A stretch of 64,000 nucleotides of DNA from Chloroflexi bacterium OLB14. GTDB taxonomy: Bacteria; Chloroflexota; Anaerolineae; Anaerolineales; Villigracilaceae. Where the stretch lies: assembly GCA_001567105.1 (NCBI GenBank), contig LMZR01000017.1, forward strand, positions 1 through 64,000, read 5' to 3'. This document shows, piece by piece, positions 1 through 9,128 of this stretch (position 1 is its first letter; every line of letters starts with the position of its first letter). The notes beneath the pieces were generated by a model. It was not told the origin of the DNA, searched no databases, and saw only the letters and a program-made list of their open reading frames with translations. Both the position numbers and the translations under genes were made by a program.

Positions 1-68
1 TTCGTGTAATTCGCGGCTATATGGTTTGAAGTAATCTTATAATTATGTTGGGGATTGCTTCGCCTTAT

Positions 69-140
69 GGTCTCGATACGCCCTTCGCAAAGAATGTTTC
101 GATAAACTCAACACGACGCGCTCAGGGCTACTCGACCAAC
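69..140. repeat. 72-bp dispersed hairpin repeat, intergenic copy
   Basis: The segment opens with ggtctcgatacgccct and closes with gggctactcgaccaac. A second copy of the same length lies inverted inside the GlcD-like oxidase gene at 48762-48833, and 59 of 72 positions agree by my hand alignment. The centre is a stem-loop: TGTT and AACA flank the loop TCGATAAACTC. In the second copy the arms are CACT and AGTG, so pairing is kept while the bases differ. It lies just downstream of the sucD stop codon and has no T-tract, so it is not a typical terminator. Confidence 0.75.
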
Positions 141-155
141 AGGCTCGCAATGACA

Positions 156-1016
156 TTACTTTAACAACGTTGGAATTTCTTCGGGGTGCTTGGCAACTTT
201 GACGCCAGCGGCTTCAAGTGCTTTGATTTTATCTGCTGCTGTGCCTGAGCCACCTTCAATGATTGCGCCTGCGTGTCCCATGCGTTTTCCTGGAGGTGCA
301 GTTTGACCAGCAATAAATGATGCAACAGGTTTGGTCATTTTTGTGCGAATAAATTCTGCGGCTTTTTCTTCTTCATTACCACCGATTTCACCAATCATAA
401 TAACTTTTTCGGTGTTGGGATCATCTTCAAACATTTGTAATACATCTACAAAGTTTGTGCCATTAACAGGGTCACCACCAATGCCTACGCAGGTAGATGC
501 TCCCATGCCGAGATTTTTCATGGCATATAAAACTTCATAAGTTAAAGTTCCAGAACGAGAAACTACGCCGACATTTCCTGCAATCGCAATGTTGCCTGGA
601 ATAATGCCAACTTTTGCTTCACCTGGAGTTAATAAGCCTGGGCAGTTTGGTCCAATTAATCTGACATTTTTTTGGTCAAGATAATTTCGGACGCGCATCA
701 TATCTGGAATGGCAACGCCTTCGGTAATACAAATGATTAATGGGATGCCAGCATCTGCGGCTTCAAACATAGCATCAGGTGCAAAACGAGCAGGCACAAA
801 AATAATTGTGGCGTTGGCATCTGTATTTTCTTTGGCGGCTTTGACAGAGTCAAATACAGGAATTTTTTCTAAAACCCATTCGCCACCTTTACCTGGGGTA
901 ATACCACCGACTACATTTGTCCCATAAGCAACCATTTGTGTGGTGTGAAATAAACCTTCGTTACCTGTAATGCCTTGTACTAATAGGCGTGTATTTTTAT
1001 CAACTAAAATGCTCAT
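156..1016 (-). CDS. sucD: Succinyl-CoA synthetase (ADP-forming), alpha subunit
   Basis: This is the alpha subunit of the TCA-cycle enzyme that interconverts succinyl-CoA and succinate with substrate-level phosphorylation. At 286 residues it has the usual family length. The N-terminal Rossmann-type CoA-binding domain contains [10 protein letters not shown], and the middle has IGPNCPGLL. The phosphorylated histidine sits in [10 protein letters not shown] near residue 245. The ATG at 1014-1016 lies two bases after the sucC stop codon, so the pair is co-transcribed in the order sucC-sucD and probably translationally coupled. The downstream side holds only a dispersed repeat. Confidence 0.97.
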   Translation of the reverse strand: MSILVDKNTRLLVQGITGNEGLFHTTQMVAYGTNVVGGITPGKGGEWVLEKIPVFDSVKAAKENTDANATIIFVPARFAPDAMFEAADAGIPLIICITEGVAIPDMMRVRNYLDQKNVRLIGPNCPGLLTPGEAKVGIIPGNIAIAGNVGVVSRSGTLTYEVLYAMKNLGMGASTCVGIGGDPVNGTNFVDVLQMFEDDPNTEKVIMIGEIGGNEEEKAAEFIRTKMTKPVASFIAGQTAPPGKRMGHAGAIIEGGSGTAADKIKALEAAGVKVAKHPEEIPTLLK

Positions 1017-1018
1017 TA

Positions 1019-2158
1019 TTATTTCCCTTTTTTCGCGGCTTCTACGGCTTTCTTTGCCGCATCTGCTAATGTTTCAGCAGTGATCATATTTGCATTTTCA
1101 AGAAGTTTTCTGCCTTCTTCTGCATTTGTTCCAACCAAACGTACAACCATCGGCACTTTGGGTTTCACTTCATCCATTGCCACTAAAATTCCTTTGGCAA
1201 CTTCATCACATCTTGTAATGCCACCAAAGATATTGAATAAAACGGCTTCGACATTTTTATCTGTCAGAATGATTCGCATGGCTGCGGCTACTTTTTTGGC
1301 ATCTGCACCGCCTCCGACATCGAGGAAGTTAGCTGGTTCGCCTCCGAACAGCTTGATGACATCCATACTGGTCATTGCTAAACCCGCACCATTGACCATA
1401 CAGCCAATGTTGCCATCTAACTTGATGTAAGATAGTCCATACTTGCGGGCTTCAATTTCTGCTGGAACTTCTTCATCTGTATCACGCATTTCGGCTAACT
1501 CAGGTTGACGGAATAAAGCATTGTCGTCAATCATCATCTTGCCATCTAATGCAATTAATTTTTTCTCTTTGGTAATCACCAATGGATTAATTTCCGCCAA
1601 AGTGGCATCTGTCTCTTTATACACATTCCACAAAGCCATGGCAATTTTTGTAAAGTCTTTCCAATATTCGCGGGGTAGGTCAATGCCGACTGCTACATCG
1701 CGCGCTTGATATTCTCGTAAACCAAGCAATGGGTCAATATGAATTTTGATAATTTTTTCTGGCTCTTTGGCGGCTACTTCTTCAATATCAATGCCACCTG
1801 CGGCAGAAGCAATCATCACTGGTTTTTTTGCGGCGCGGTCATTGGTGATGGCGAAATAAATTTCTTGATCAATGGCAGAGGCTTCATCAACTAACACTTT
1901 GCGAACGGGTAAGCCTTTAATTTCTAAAGCCAAAATTTGTTCAGCCAGTTGTTGTGCTTCAGCAGGGTTATTTGCAAGTTTTACGCCGCCTGCTTTGCCA
2001 CGTCCGCCCACTAACACCTGTGATTTAATTACAATGCGACCACCTAACTCTTCAGCAATTTGTTTTGCTTCTTGAGCGGTAGCCGCAACTCTTCCTTTTG
2101 GAATCGGAATGCCGTACTTTGAAAAAATATTTTTAGATTGGTACTCGTGCAGTTTCAT
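1019..2158 (-). CDS. sucC: Succinyl-CoA synthetase (ADP-forming), beta subunit
   Basis: The beta subunit carries the ATP-grasp fold that binds nucleotide and the succinate site. It starts with the family hallmark [18 protein letters not shown] and is 379 residues long, which is normal. [15 protein letters not shown] near residue 50 is the nucleotide-binding loop. [11 protein letters not shown] and [14 protein letters not shown] belong to the C-terminal CoA-ligase domain. The ATG is preceded by an AGGGAG ribosome binding site (complement of 2165-2170) and by a TATAAT box at 2202-2207, so it is the first gene of the sucCD operon. Confidence 0.97.
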   Translation of the reverse strand: MKLHEYQSKNIFSKYGIPIPKGRVAATAQEAKQIAEELGGRIVIKSQVLVGGRGKAGGVKLANNPAEAQQLAEQILALEIKGLPVRKVLVDEASAIDQEIYFAITNDRAAKKPVMIASAAGGIDIEEVAAKEPEKIIKIHIDPLLGLREYQARDVAVGIDLPREYWKDFTKIAMALWNVYKETDATLAEINPLVITKEKKLIALDGKMMIDDNALFRQPELAEMRDTDEEVPAEIEARKYGLSYIKLDGNIGCMVNGAGLAMTSMDVIKLFGGEPANFLDVGGGADAKKVAAAMRIILTDKNVEAVLFNIFGGITRCDEVAKGILVAMDEVKPKVPMVVRLVGTNAEEGRKLLENANMITAETLADAAKKAVEAAKKGK

Positions 2159-2201
2159 CGCGTCTCCCTTAGGGAAATAATTTTACTTAAAAAGCACGAG
2201 C

Positions 2202-2207
2202 ATTATA
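2202..2207 (-). promoter_or_regulatory. Probable -10 box of the sucCD promoter
   Basis: On the minus strand this reads TATAAT, about 45 bases upstream of the sucC start codon. No good -35 hexamer is seen at the expected distance, so the promoter may rely on other contacts. Confidence 0.4.
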
Positions 2208-2263
2208 CTAGAAAAAGAATGAATTATAAGAGTGGGCGAGTTGTTAATCTTGTAAGTATAGCG

Positions 2264-2310
2264 ATAGAGGTCACAGAAAGATTTTTTATATATCTTTTTG
2301 TGACCTCTAT
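2264..2310 (-). terminator. 19-bp stem hairpin between the GT39/NHL gene and sucC
   Basis: The arms 2264-2282 and 2292-2310 are complementary over 19 bases with one mismatch, around a 9-base loop. It lies downstream of the GT39/NHL gene stop at 2352 and upstream of the sucC promoter, which fits a terminator insulating the two units. The T-tract after the stem is weak on either strand, so it could instead be a structured dispersed repeat. Confidence 0.5.
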
Positions 2311-2351
2311 TATTTACTGTGTGAAGACGCAGTGGCTAAGAAAAATTTGAG

Positions 2352-5300
2352 TTATGGTAATGTAAACCTTAATATACGGTTATAGGCACTATCTGTTACC
2401 CACACACGCCCCTCATGATCAATAGCGATGCCTGAAGGTAAACCAAAGCTAGCATTGCCATCACCAACCTCACCCCATACACGAACGATTTCACTAGTTG
2501 GATTAAACTCAATTACACGATAGCCTTCAGGGTCAGTGATGAATACATGCCCAGCATCATTCACAGCGATAAAAGGTTTGTTATCTAATGATTGACCAAA
2601 CCAACCAAAGACATCCCATTGCTTTTCTGGTGAGAACACTAAGGCATTTTCAGTTTCTGTTGGCACAAATGTTTGAATACGTTGATTCCATGTGTCGTTT
2701 ACATACACTGTTCCATTTTTATCAACTGCAATGCCGACGGGTTCATCAAAGAGACCTGGGTCGAATCCTGCCCCTCCAAATTCGGTGATGTAGTTCCCAT
2801 TCGCATCAAATATGACAACCCGCTTGTTGCCTGTATCTACAACATAGACTTTGCCTTCGGCATCTACCGCGATTCCGCGTGGACCATAAAACGATTCTGG
2901 CGTTTCGCCTTGTCCAAATGTTCCCCATGCTTTGATAAATTTCCCATCGCGTGTAAATTTTTCTATGCGATGATTCCAAGTATCAGTTACATAAACCGAA
3001 CCGTCTGGTCCAACTGCAACACCCCAAGGCTCATTGAATGTTCCATCCCCAAGTGGCACGCTAACGCCATCTGCAAAGCTTCCCCATTCATGCAAAATAT
3101 TTCCTTGTTCATCTAAATGGATAATACGGTGATTTCGTGAGTCGGCTACATAGAGAGTGCCATCTTTTGCAAAAGCAAGTGAGCGAGGAGCATTAAGAAC
3201 GATTGGATTTACACTTGTGTTATCAAATGTAATATCTGCCGAGAGAGATATGTATTTATCTTCAGTTGGGTCTTTAATTGCTTCGGTTGCAGCAGGGGCA
3301 ACACCATAATTCCAAATTTGTGAGGCAATGTCTTGACGAATATACAATCTCATTTTATCGGCTGGGTTCCAAGTGGCAAGGTCTAAATCGGTTCGTCCTT
3401 TGGCTTGGGCGTAAACGCTGTAATCACGATTGAGCCAAATTTGTATAATGCCTGCTCGAATTTGTGGGTTGGTAAACCATTCACAAAAAGCAGAGTAGTC
3501 TTTCGATTTTCGTAACTTTAAGAAACTCAATGCACCTTTACAGGCATAGTCATTTGGGAATTCTAGAAGAGGGTCACGGTCGTAAACTAAGCTGAAATAG
3601 TCTTGCATGGGCCACCACATGCGGATGTAATCAAAACGATAGAAGCCTGGACCTAAGGCAGGTTCAATTTTGTCAAAGTTCTTTTCATCAACAATTACGA
3701 ACACAGAATCTCGTAATGAGCGAGTGGGTTGGTCAAATGAGTGTTGATTTGTGAAATCACGTAAATACCACACAAAGGGCCAAGAGACTCCCGTATCTGG
3801 AGCGGAGGCATCATAAGCAAGGGCAATGCTCATGCCACCTGTAGTACGTTTGGAAATTTCTTCGGCTTGTGCGATAACTTCTTTAATGCCAGTTGCTCCA
3901 TGCGCATAGACTAAAAACTCGGTAGCTTGGTCGTAGGTAATATATGAAGCACGGAATGATGCCCGCATGGTTAAGACAGCCAGAAAACTAAAGAACACCA
4001 AAGTAATGATGCGTCGGAAATCTGCAAAATTCCATTTTCGCAAAAGATAATACAAAGCTACTGCGCTGAGGATGGTGGCTATGAGTGGGAATAAAAATTG
4101 GCTAGTGGCTTGTAATTGTTCTAATTCTTTTCCTTGAAATGGGCGTACTTCTCCATTCCAAATTAAGAAAGTGCGTCCAAGGCTTACGATGAAGATGACC
4201 ATACTAAGGAAGGTTAAAGCACTATTGTTTTCTTTAACTGCTTTCCAGTCTGTGGTTTGAATGAGGTAATTTAATGCCCAGCCTGTAATTAATATCATCG
4301 GTAAGGTGATGTGATAAGTAAGCCATGGCATTCTTTCGCCAGCATAACTAAAAGCGAGGAAGCTACTAAAACTCCACCATACTAATAAAGCAAAAGTGTT
4401 AGTAAAATTTCTTTCTTCGGTTTGAGCTGAGCTTAATGCTTCAATAACTTCTTGAGGTTCGTCTTCTGGAACAATTGAAATTTTCTTCCTACGAAAGCCA
4501 AGATATATGGCTAAGAATAAGCCTATGGCGGGTAAAAATTCGTAGATTGGAATTTGAATGAGTAAATAGTAGTACCATGGTTGGCTACCGCGTTGCACGT
4601 CCTGTTGCACAATCCAATAGCCGAGTGAGCCGATGGTGCCTGTGAAAAAACCGCCAGAGTTGGTGAAGATGGTTGTGTAAAGTAAAGTGAAGGGTATCCA
4701 AAAGATGAGGGCTGTTTTCCAAAACTTTTCAGGGTTCCAAAGCAAGCCTGCTACAATAGCAAGCCCGAAGGTGAGCAATAACATGCCGAGTATGATGAGT
4801 AATGCGCGCGTATCGCTGAGAAATTGCTGTACTTGACCAATTTCAGTAGGAATTGAGACATTGGTTAAGTTGATTAGGAAAGGGGAGAGTTGCGGTAAAA
4901 CGATTGTGCCTGCTACGAAGAGCAAATCAAATGAACGTTCGTTGCGAAGTTTTTCCCATGTGTAGCCTTGAATTAAGAAATAAGCAGATGCAATGAGTGC
5001 AAGAATGGAGGATCCAGCCAAAACAAAGACTAAAGGTGATGTACCAGCCTGACCCGAGTCAAGAGGCGTTGTTCCATCTTCGGGGTTAGCAGGCATGGCG
5101 GTCTCTGTGCCAGTTAATGTTGATTCTTGATGTGTGATTAAGTATGAACCGCCAGCGAAAACAGCTAATACAATGGTTGTAATTAATGCAATAATAAAAA
5201 AATTATAATTATTTTCAAGGTGTAGCCATTTTTCTTTTTTTGTCACTTGGATAACAAAATAAAAAGCCAAGAATAATAAAGCTTGGGCGGTGTAAATAAA

Positions 5301-5864
5301 TGAAGTTTCTTTTGAGGTGAAGTGTAATGCTAATGCCCCAGCCATGATGTATAAATATTTTTTGCCACCAACTTCTAAATGGCGAAGCATGGCGTATAAC
5401 ATGACAATGCCTGAAAAGCCGACGAATGATTCGTTACGCACATAACGCCCGTAATACAGCATATATGGCGAAATGACTAAAAGAAAACCAGCAATGATTG
5501 CGCCCCAATTTCCTAAATATCTGCGCCAATGCCAAACCATGCCAACAGTGGCAATGCTAAATAAAACAGAAGGAATACGGGCTGTAAAATCGTTTGCACC
5601 AAATAGAAAATAAATTAATGCTAATGCATGGAATTGAAATGGGCCATGCATCATGGGGGAGTGTTGATACCCTTGCCCTCGATATAGCAACCATGAAAAA
5701 TATGTATGCAAACTTTCGTCGTGACTCATGACACGCGATTCGAGGTCGTAAAAACGGGTGACAATTGCCAATAACATCACCAATATAAATAGGGCAATTT
5801 CGTTTGTAATAGCGGGAAGTGAAGAATGTATGGGGCGTTCAAGCCAATTAGGTTTTTGTTCCAT
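2352..5864 (-). CDS. GT39-type membrane glycosyltransferase (Agl23-like) fused to a C-terminal NHL beta-propeller
   Basis: At 1170 residues this is a two-part protein. Residues 1 to about 660 are polytopic, with many hydrophobic helices. The first luminal loop has the Asp-Glu pair (MSHDESLHTYFSWL, near residue 48) typical of GT-C enzymes of the PMT/ArnT type. This part resembles the flippase-associated Agl23 family known from archaea and Chloroflexota. After a soluble linker, residues about 890-1170 hold around six NHL-type blades with the pattern P-x-G-I-A-V-D...V-x-D-T-x-N-x-R-I, for example GVAVGPDGSVYVTDTWNHRI. The expected role is glycosyl transfer from a polyprenyl-phosphate donor on the outer face, with the propeller binding protein or glycan outside the membrane; that role is inferred. 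Start ATG at 5864. Confidence 0.85.
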   Translation of the reverse strand: MEQKPNWLERPIHSSLPAITNEIALFILVMLLAIVTRFYDLESRVMSHDESLHTYFSWLLYRGQGYQHSPMMHGPFQFHALALIYFLFGANDFTARIPSVLFSIATVGMVWHWRRYLGNWGAIIAGFLLVISPYMLYYGRYVRNESFVGFSGIVMLYAMLRHLEVGGKKYLYIMAGALALHFTSKETSFIYTAQALLFLAFYFVIQVTKKEKWLHLENNYNFFIIALITTIVLAVFAGGSYLITHQESTLTGTETAMPANPEDGTTPLDSGQAGTSPLVFVLAGSSILALIASAYFLIQGYTWEKLRNERSFDLLFVAGTIVLPQLSPFLINLTNVSIPTEIGQVQQFLSDTRALLIILGMLLLTFGLAIVAGLLWNPEKFWKTALIFWIPFTLLYTTIFTNSGGFFTGTIGSLGYWIVQQDVQRGSQPWYYYLLIQIPIYEFLPAIGLFLAIYLGFRRKKISIVPEDEPQEVIEALSSAQTEERNFTNTFALLVWWSFSSFLAFSYAGERMPWLTYHITLPMILITGWALNYLIQTTDWKAVKENNSALTFLSMVIFIVSLGRTFLIWNGEVRPFQGKELEQLQATSQFLFPLIATILSAVALYYLLRKWNFADFRRIITLVFFSFLAVLTMRASFRASYITYDQATEFLVYAHGATGIKEVIAQAEEISKRTTGGMSIALAYDASAPDTGVSWPFVWYLRDFTNQHSFDQPTRSLRDSVFVIVDEKNFDKIEPALGPGFYRFDYIRMWWPMQDYFSLVYDRDPLLEFPNDYACKGALSFLKLRKSKDYSAFCEWFTNPQIRAGIIQIWLNRDYSVYAQAKGRTDLDLATWNPADKMRLYIRQDIASQIWNYGVAPAATEAIKDPTEDKYISLSADITFDNTSVNPIVLNAPRSLAFAKDGTLYVADSRNHRIIHLDEQGNILHEWGSFADGVSVPLGDGTFNEPWGVAVGPDGSVYVTDTWNHRIEKFTRDGKFIKAWGTFGQGETPESFYGPRGIAVDAEGKVYVVDTGNKRVVIFDANGNYITEFGGAGFDPGLFDEPVGIAVDKNGTVYVNDTWNQRIQTFVPTETENALVFSPEKQWDVFGWFGQSLDNKPFIAVNDAGHVFITDPEGYRVIEFNPTSEIVRVWGEVGDGNASFGLPSGIAIDHEGRVWVTDSAYNRILRFTLP

Positions 5865-5955
5865 GTAAGTTACCTTAAAATATTTTTATGATAGTGAATA
5901 TAGTTTAATGGAAAGTGAGAGCGATTATATCAGGACAGTTGTTGCGTTCTTTAGA

Positions 5956-7062
5956 TTAAAGACTTATCGATTGACTCCCTGCCAACTGCCCGCAACCTGC
6001 GTTGATATCAATGCCGCGCCTCATTCTGATTGTGCAGGGGATTCCTGCTCTTTCAAGCGTTTGCTTAAATTGATTTGCCCTTTCACGGCTGGTGGCTTCA
6101 CCTTGATACCCTTGTGTGGGATTCAAAGGAATTGCATTGACGTGACATAATAATCCTTTGAGTCGTGTAGCCAGTTTTTGGGCAACTTCGGGCGTGTCGT
6201 TAACTCCGTGAATCAATGCCCATTCAAAGGTCACACGTCGATTCGTTTTATCAATGTAATATTTGCAGGCTTGGATGACATCATCAATTTTATATTTTTT
6301 GTTGACGGGCATAATCTCAAGCCGTTCATCATCATCGGCGGCGTGTAATGAAATCGCTAAATTAACTTGTCTTTTTTCGTCAGCAAATCTTTTGATTTGC
6401 GGCACCAAGCCAACTGTGGAAACTGTAAATCTCCTTGCGCCAAAATTGAATCCATTTGCATCGTTTAATCTATCAATGGCTTGCATGGAGTTATCATAAT
6501 TATGAAATGGTTCGCCCATACCCATAAAGACAACATTAGTTACAGTTTCATTTTGTTCTTTGAGCATTTTAGCATAGTACAAAACTTGCGCCACAATTTC
6601 GCCACTAGATAAATTCCTTTTAAACCCCATTTGACCTGTGGCACAAAACACACATCCCATTGCGCAACCTGCTTGAGTGGAGATGCACAGGGTACGGCGT
6701 TTCGTAATGCGTGATTCGTAATTCGTAATTGGTGATTGGTTTTTACGCATTTCTGAATCATCTGCAGGGTCGCCATACCTCATTAATACCGCTTCGATTA
6801 AATTCCCATCGGGCAATTCAAATAGTGTTTTTCTAGTAGATTTATCAGATGAATCCAAATATGTTTTAATTTTGAAATTTGAAAACGAAAAATTTTCTGC
6901 TAATTTTTCACGTAAAGATTTTGGTAAATTGGTAAACTCATCTGTTGATGAATACAAATGCACATACAATCCCTGCCAAATTTGTTTGGCACGGTAGGTG
7001 GGTTCATTCCATTCTTTTAGTTTATTTTCTAACGCAGGAAAATCAAGGTCATAAATCAGCAT
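5956..7062 (-). CDS. rlmN: Dual-specificity 23S rRNA/tRNA adenine-C2 methyltransferase RlmN (radical SAM), with repeat-derived insert
   Basis: RlmN methylates C2 of A2503 in 23S rRNA and A37 in some tRNAs using a 4Fe-4S cluster and S-adenosylmethionine. The radical-SAM cluster motif CAMGCVFCATG (CxxxCxxC), VFMGMGEPFHNYDN and the C-terminal GIDINAGCGQL with its catalytic cysteine are present. I place the start at the ATG at 7062 (MLIYDLDFPALE), giving 368 residues. An upstream in-frame start at 7155 would add a residue stretch that does not look like the family N-terminus. Between EMRK and RTLCIST there is an insert containing ITNYESRITK, encoded by short word repeats at about 6701-6748. It lies just before the catalytic core and keeps the frame. 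Confidence 0.93.
   Translation of the reverse strand: MLIYDLDFPALENKLKEWNEPTYRAKQIWQGLYVHLYSSTDEFTNLPKSLREKLAENFSFSNFKIKTYLDSSDKSTRKTLFELPDGNLIEAVLMRYGDPADDSEMRKNQSPITNYESRITKRRTLCISTQAGCAMGCVFCATGQMGFKRNLSSGEIVAQVLYYAKMLKEQNETVTNVVFMGMGEPFHNYDNSMQAIDRLNDANGFNFGARRFTVSTVGLVPQIKRFADEKRQVNLAISLHAADDDERLEIMPVNKKYKIDDVIQACKYYIDKTNRRVTFEWALIHGVNDTPEVAQKLATRLKGLLCHVNAIPLNPTQGYQGEATSRERANQFKQTLERAGIPCTIRMRRGIDINAGCGQLAGSQSISL
6701..6748. repeat. Short tandem word repeat inside rlmN
   Basis: The + strand repeats gattcgtaattcgtaattgg and the close variant cgtaatgcgt. The translation is ITNYESRIT, a pattern characteristic of repeat-derived inserts rather than of the RlmN family. The length preserves the reading frame. 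Confidence 0.7.
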
Positions 7063-7226
7063 AAACATAAGTTTAACAGGTCTTGCTAGTCTTACAAGCC
7101 TAAAAAAGAAGTGGCAGTAAAGTTCTTTTCTCATAAATGTATAAGAAAAGTACATCTATCGTAGGGTAATCCTCAGTTATTATTAATTTTCTTCAAATAT
7201 CCTAAAGGCTTATATAAAGGAGAACT

Positions 7227-8039
7227 ATGCTAAAACCAATGCCTAAAAAAGCTAACAATAATATGATTATTTGGATTATCGTTGGCGTGTTAATTCTAGC
7301 AGGAATTATCACTTTAATTTTTGCTTTCAAAGGAAATGACGATGGACTAGACCAAGTCAATGCTTCTTATACTAGTGCGGCAGAAACATTATCTGCTCAA
7401 CAATTGACCCTGCAAGCTGTTTCACCAACCATCACACCAACATTTTTCACTTTAACTCCACCAGTAACCGCCACTGCATTTAGCACCAATACATTGCCTG
7501 TACTTATAACTCCAACTACCTCATTAGGAGGAAACACTGGCGGCTTTAGTGGCGCAGTAGGTTGTGATAATTCTGTTTATGTAGCCGATGTTACCATTCA
7601 AGATAAAACTCCTATGACGCCCGGGCAAACATTCACAAAAACATGGAAATTGCAAAATACAGGCACCTGCCCATGGACAACCTCTTATAGCGTAACATTT
7701 TTGTCTGGGAATCAGATGGGCGGAGTCAATACCCCTTTAACGATTACTGTTCAACCAGGGCAATCAGGCGATGTCTCTGTTAACCTTGTTGCGCCAACTA
7801 CTGCAGGTCCTGCACTTGGTTACTGGAAATTGGCTAATGCGAATGGCACTCAATTTGGCACATCTTTTTATGTCGAAATTGTAGTGGGTGGCTCTGGAAC
7901 AACTGCCACAGCCACAGCTACTACAGGCATTATTCCCACAGCAACAGTTGCCACAAATGTAATCCCTCCAACTTTTACCGATACTCCTGCTCCATCTGAA
8001 ACACCAACCTCCACAACGCCCTCTACGCCAGAAAACTGA
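7227..8039 (+). CDS. Membrane-anchored surface protein with NBR1-like Ig domain
   Basis: A short cytoplasmic N-terminus is followed by one transmembrane helix (residues about 12-32, IIWIIVGVLILAGIITLIFA). A Thr/Pro-rich linker follows, then a beta-sandwich domain at residues about 110-220 and a second Thr/Pro-rich tail. The domain carries FTKTWKLQNTGTCPW and VSVNLVAPTTAGPALGYWKL. These match the central Ig-like domain of NBR1, which is frequent in Anaerolineae surface proteins. Start ATG 7227 has AAAGGAG about 7 bases upstream, and a strong hairpin terminator follows the stop. Function is unknown; adhesion or binding of an extracellular ligand is an inference. It is transcribed divergently from rlmN. 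Confidence 0.8.
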   Translation: MLKPMPKKANNNMIIWIIVGVLILAGIITLIFAFKGNDDGLDQVNASYTSAAETLSAQQLTLQAVSPTITPTFFTLTPPVTATAFSTNTLPVLITPTTSLGGNTGGFSGAVGCDNSVYVADVTIQDKTPMTPGQTFTKTWKLQNTGTCPWTTSYSVTFLSGNQMGGVNTPLTITVQPGQSGDVSVNLVAPTTAGPALGYWKLANANGTQFGTSFYVEIVVGGSGTTATATATTGIIPTATVATNVIPPTFTDTPAPSETPTSTTPSTPEN

Positions 8040-8061
8040 TATTGCTATACAGATTGATATA

Positions 8062-8098
8062 AAAAGCCAATCAGTTATTCGCTGATTGGCTTTTGCCT
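8062..8098 (+). terminator. Rho-independent terminator after the Ig-domain gene
   Basis: A perfect 13-bp stem, aaaagccaatcag with ctgattggctttt, surrounds a 7-base loop. It sits 20 bases after the stop codon and can also work on the minus strand for a converging transcript from the HAD gene. Confidence 0.85.
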
Positions 8099-8166
8099 TA
8101 AAATGAAACACATTAAAAATTTTGATAATCAAATCGGCGGCTGAAAACCTAACGTGCCTGTGCTTT

Positions 8167-8952
8167 TTATTTAACCAATTCTGCTAAATCTTCCGCAATC
8201 AAATCAATTTTCGGATTCCATCTATTTGCTTCATCAATGCTTGAAACCCCACTCAACACCAAAGCCACAGGACACCCAACTCCTTGACCCGCTTCAATAT
8301 CTGTCTCCAACCTGTCACCAACAATTAGAGTTTCTTCTTTGCTTGTGCCTAGCCTTTCAAGCGATAGTTCCATCAAATAGGGGAATGGTTTACCAGCCAC
8401 CATTGGCTCAACACCTGTAGCACTGCTGATAATCGCACACCATGAACCTGAACCTGCAATTTCTCCGCGTGGCGTGGGGAAAGTTTTATCAGTATTAGTT
8501 GTATAAAATGGAATACCTGCTCTTACAAGTAATACAGCCTCAGAAACTTTTTGGAAATTGATCTGCCTATCAATACCCATGACAAAAATCTCTGCTTGGC
8601 TGGCATTATCAATATCAAGAATTTCAAAACCTTTTTCTTCTAAAGCAGTTTTGATACCATCTTCACCAATCATAAAAACCTTTGTCCCTTGTGGATATTT
8701 TTGCGAAAGCATAAATGCAATCCCCAAAGCAGATGTCACTACTTGTGATTCATCCACTTCAACACCGAGTTCAAACAATTTCTTTTTATAATCAGCAGGC
8801 GTTTTAGTAGCATTATTTGTGGCAAACACAAACTTCAATCCACGCTCACGGATTCGCTTGAAGATAGCAGGCAAATCACCAATCGGCGCATCTGCTTTCC
8901 AAATCACGCCATCCATATCTAGTATTAAGGCTTTTATATTTTCAGGAATCAT
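8167..8952 (-). CDS. HAD superfamily IIA hydrolase (NagD-like phosphatase)
   Basis: A 261-residue phosphatase of the NagD/4-nitrophenylphosphatase group. The catalytic motif I is LDMDGVIW, with the nucleophile and acid aspartates. Motif II lies in FATNNATKTP, with the Thr-Asn-Asn typical of subclass IIA. The lysine of motif III is in MVAGKPFPYLM, and motif IV is GDRLETDIEAG. Members remove phosphate from small sugar or nucleotide phosphates; the substrate cannot be told from sequence. It stands alone, converging on the Ig-domain gene, with a repeat-rich gap upstream. Confidence 0.9.
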   Translation of the reverse strand: MIPENIKALILDMDGVIWKADAPIGDLPAIFKRIRERGLKFVFATNNATKTPADYKKKLFELGVEVDESQVVTSALGIAFMLSQKYPQGTKVFMIGEDGIKTALEEKGFEILDIDNASQAEIFVMGIDRQINFQKVSEAVLLVRAGIPFYTTNTDKTFPTPRGEIAGSGSWCAIISSATGVEPMVAGKPFPYLMELSLERLGTSKEETLIVGDRLETDIEAGQGVGCPVALVLSGVSSIDEANRWNPKIDLIAEDLAELVK

Positions 8953-8968
8953 TTTTTAATTTCCGCTG

Positions 8969-9038
8969 ATTCGATAAACTCAGCACAAGTTTCAAATTTT
9001 GGATTTACGATTATGGTCTCAATACGACACTTGACCAC
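8969..9038. repeat. Rearranged fragment of the dispersed hairpin repeat plus word repeats
   Basis: This gap between the HAD gene and clpP contains ttcgataaactcagcac followed by tggtctcaatacgacacttg. These are pieces of the 72-bp element in altered order. It continues into a word repeat (ttactaattacgcatcacg). Confidence 0.5.
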
Positions 9039-9067
9039 CAAAGTTACTAATTACGCATCACGAATTA

Positions 9068-9099
9068 AAAGACCTCAAAGATTTCTCCTTAAGGTCTTT
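9068..9099 (-). terminator. Probable terminator of clpP
   Basis: On the minus strand AAAGACCT pairs with AGGTCTTT around a 16-base loop, and the right arm is followed by TTTTAATT. It lies about 30 bases after the clpP stop codon. The arm sequence resembles the AGACCTCC palindromes elsewhere in the window. Confidence 0.55.
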
Positions 9100-9128
9100 A
9101 CTAAACACTAACAGCCAATCGCTAACTG

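Noticed and set aside
69..140. The 72-bp element as a terminator for sucD
   Set aside because: No T-tract follows, and the same element lies in a coding region and in other gaps.
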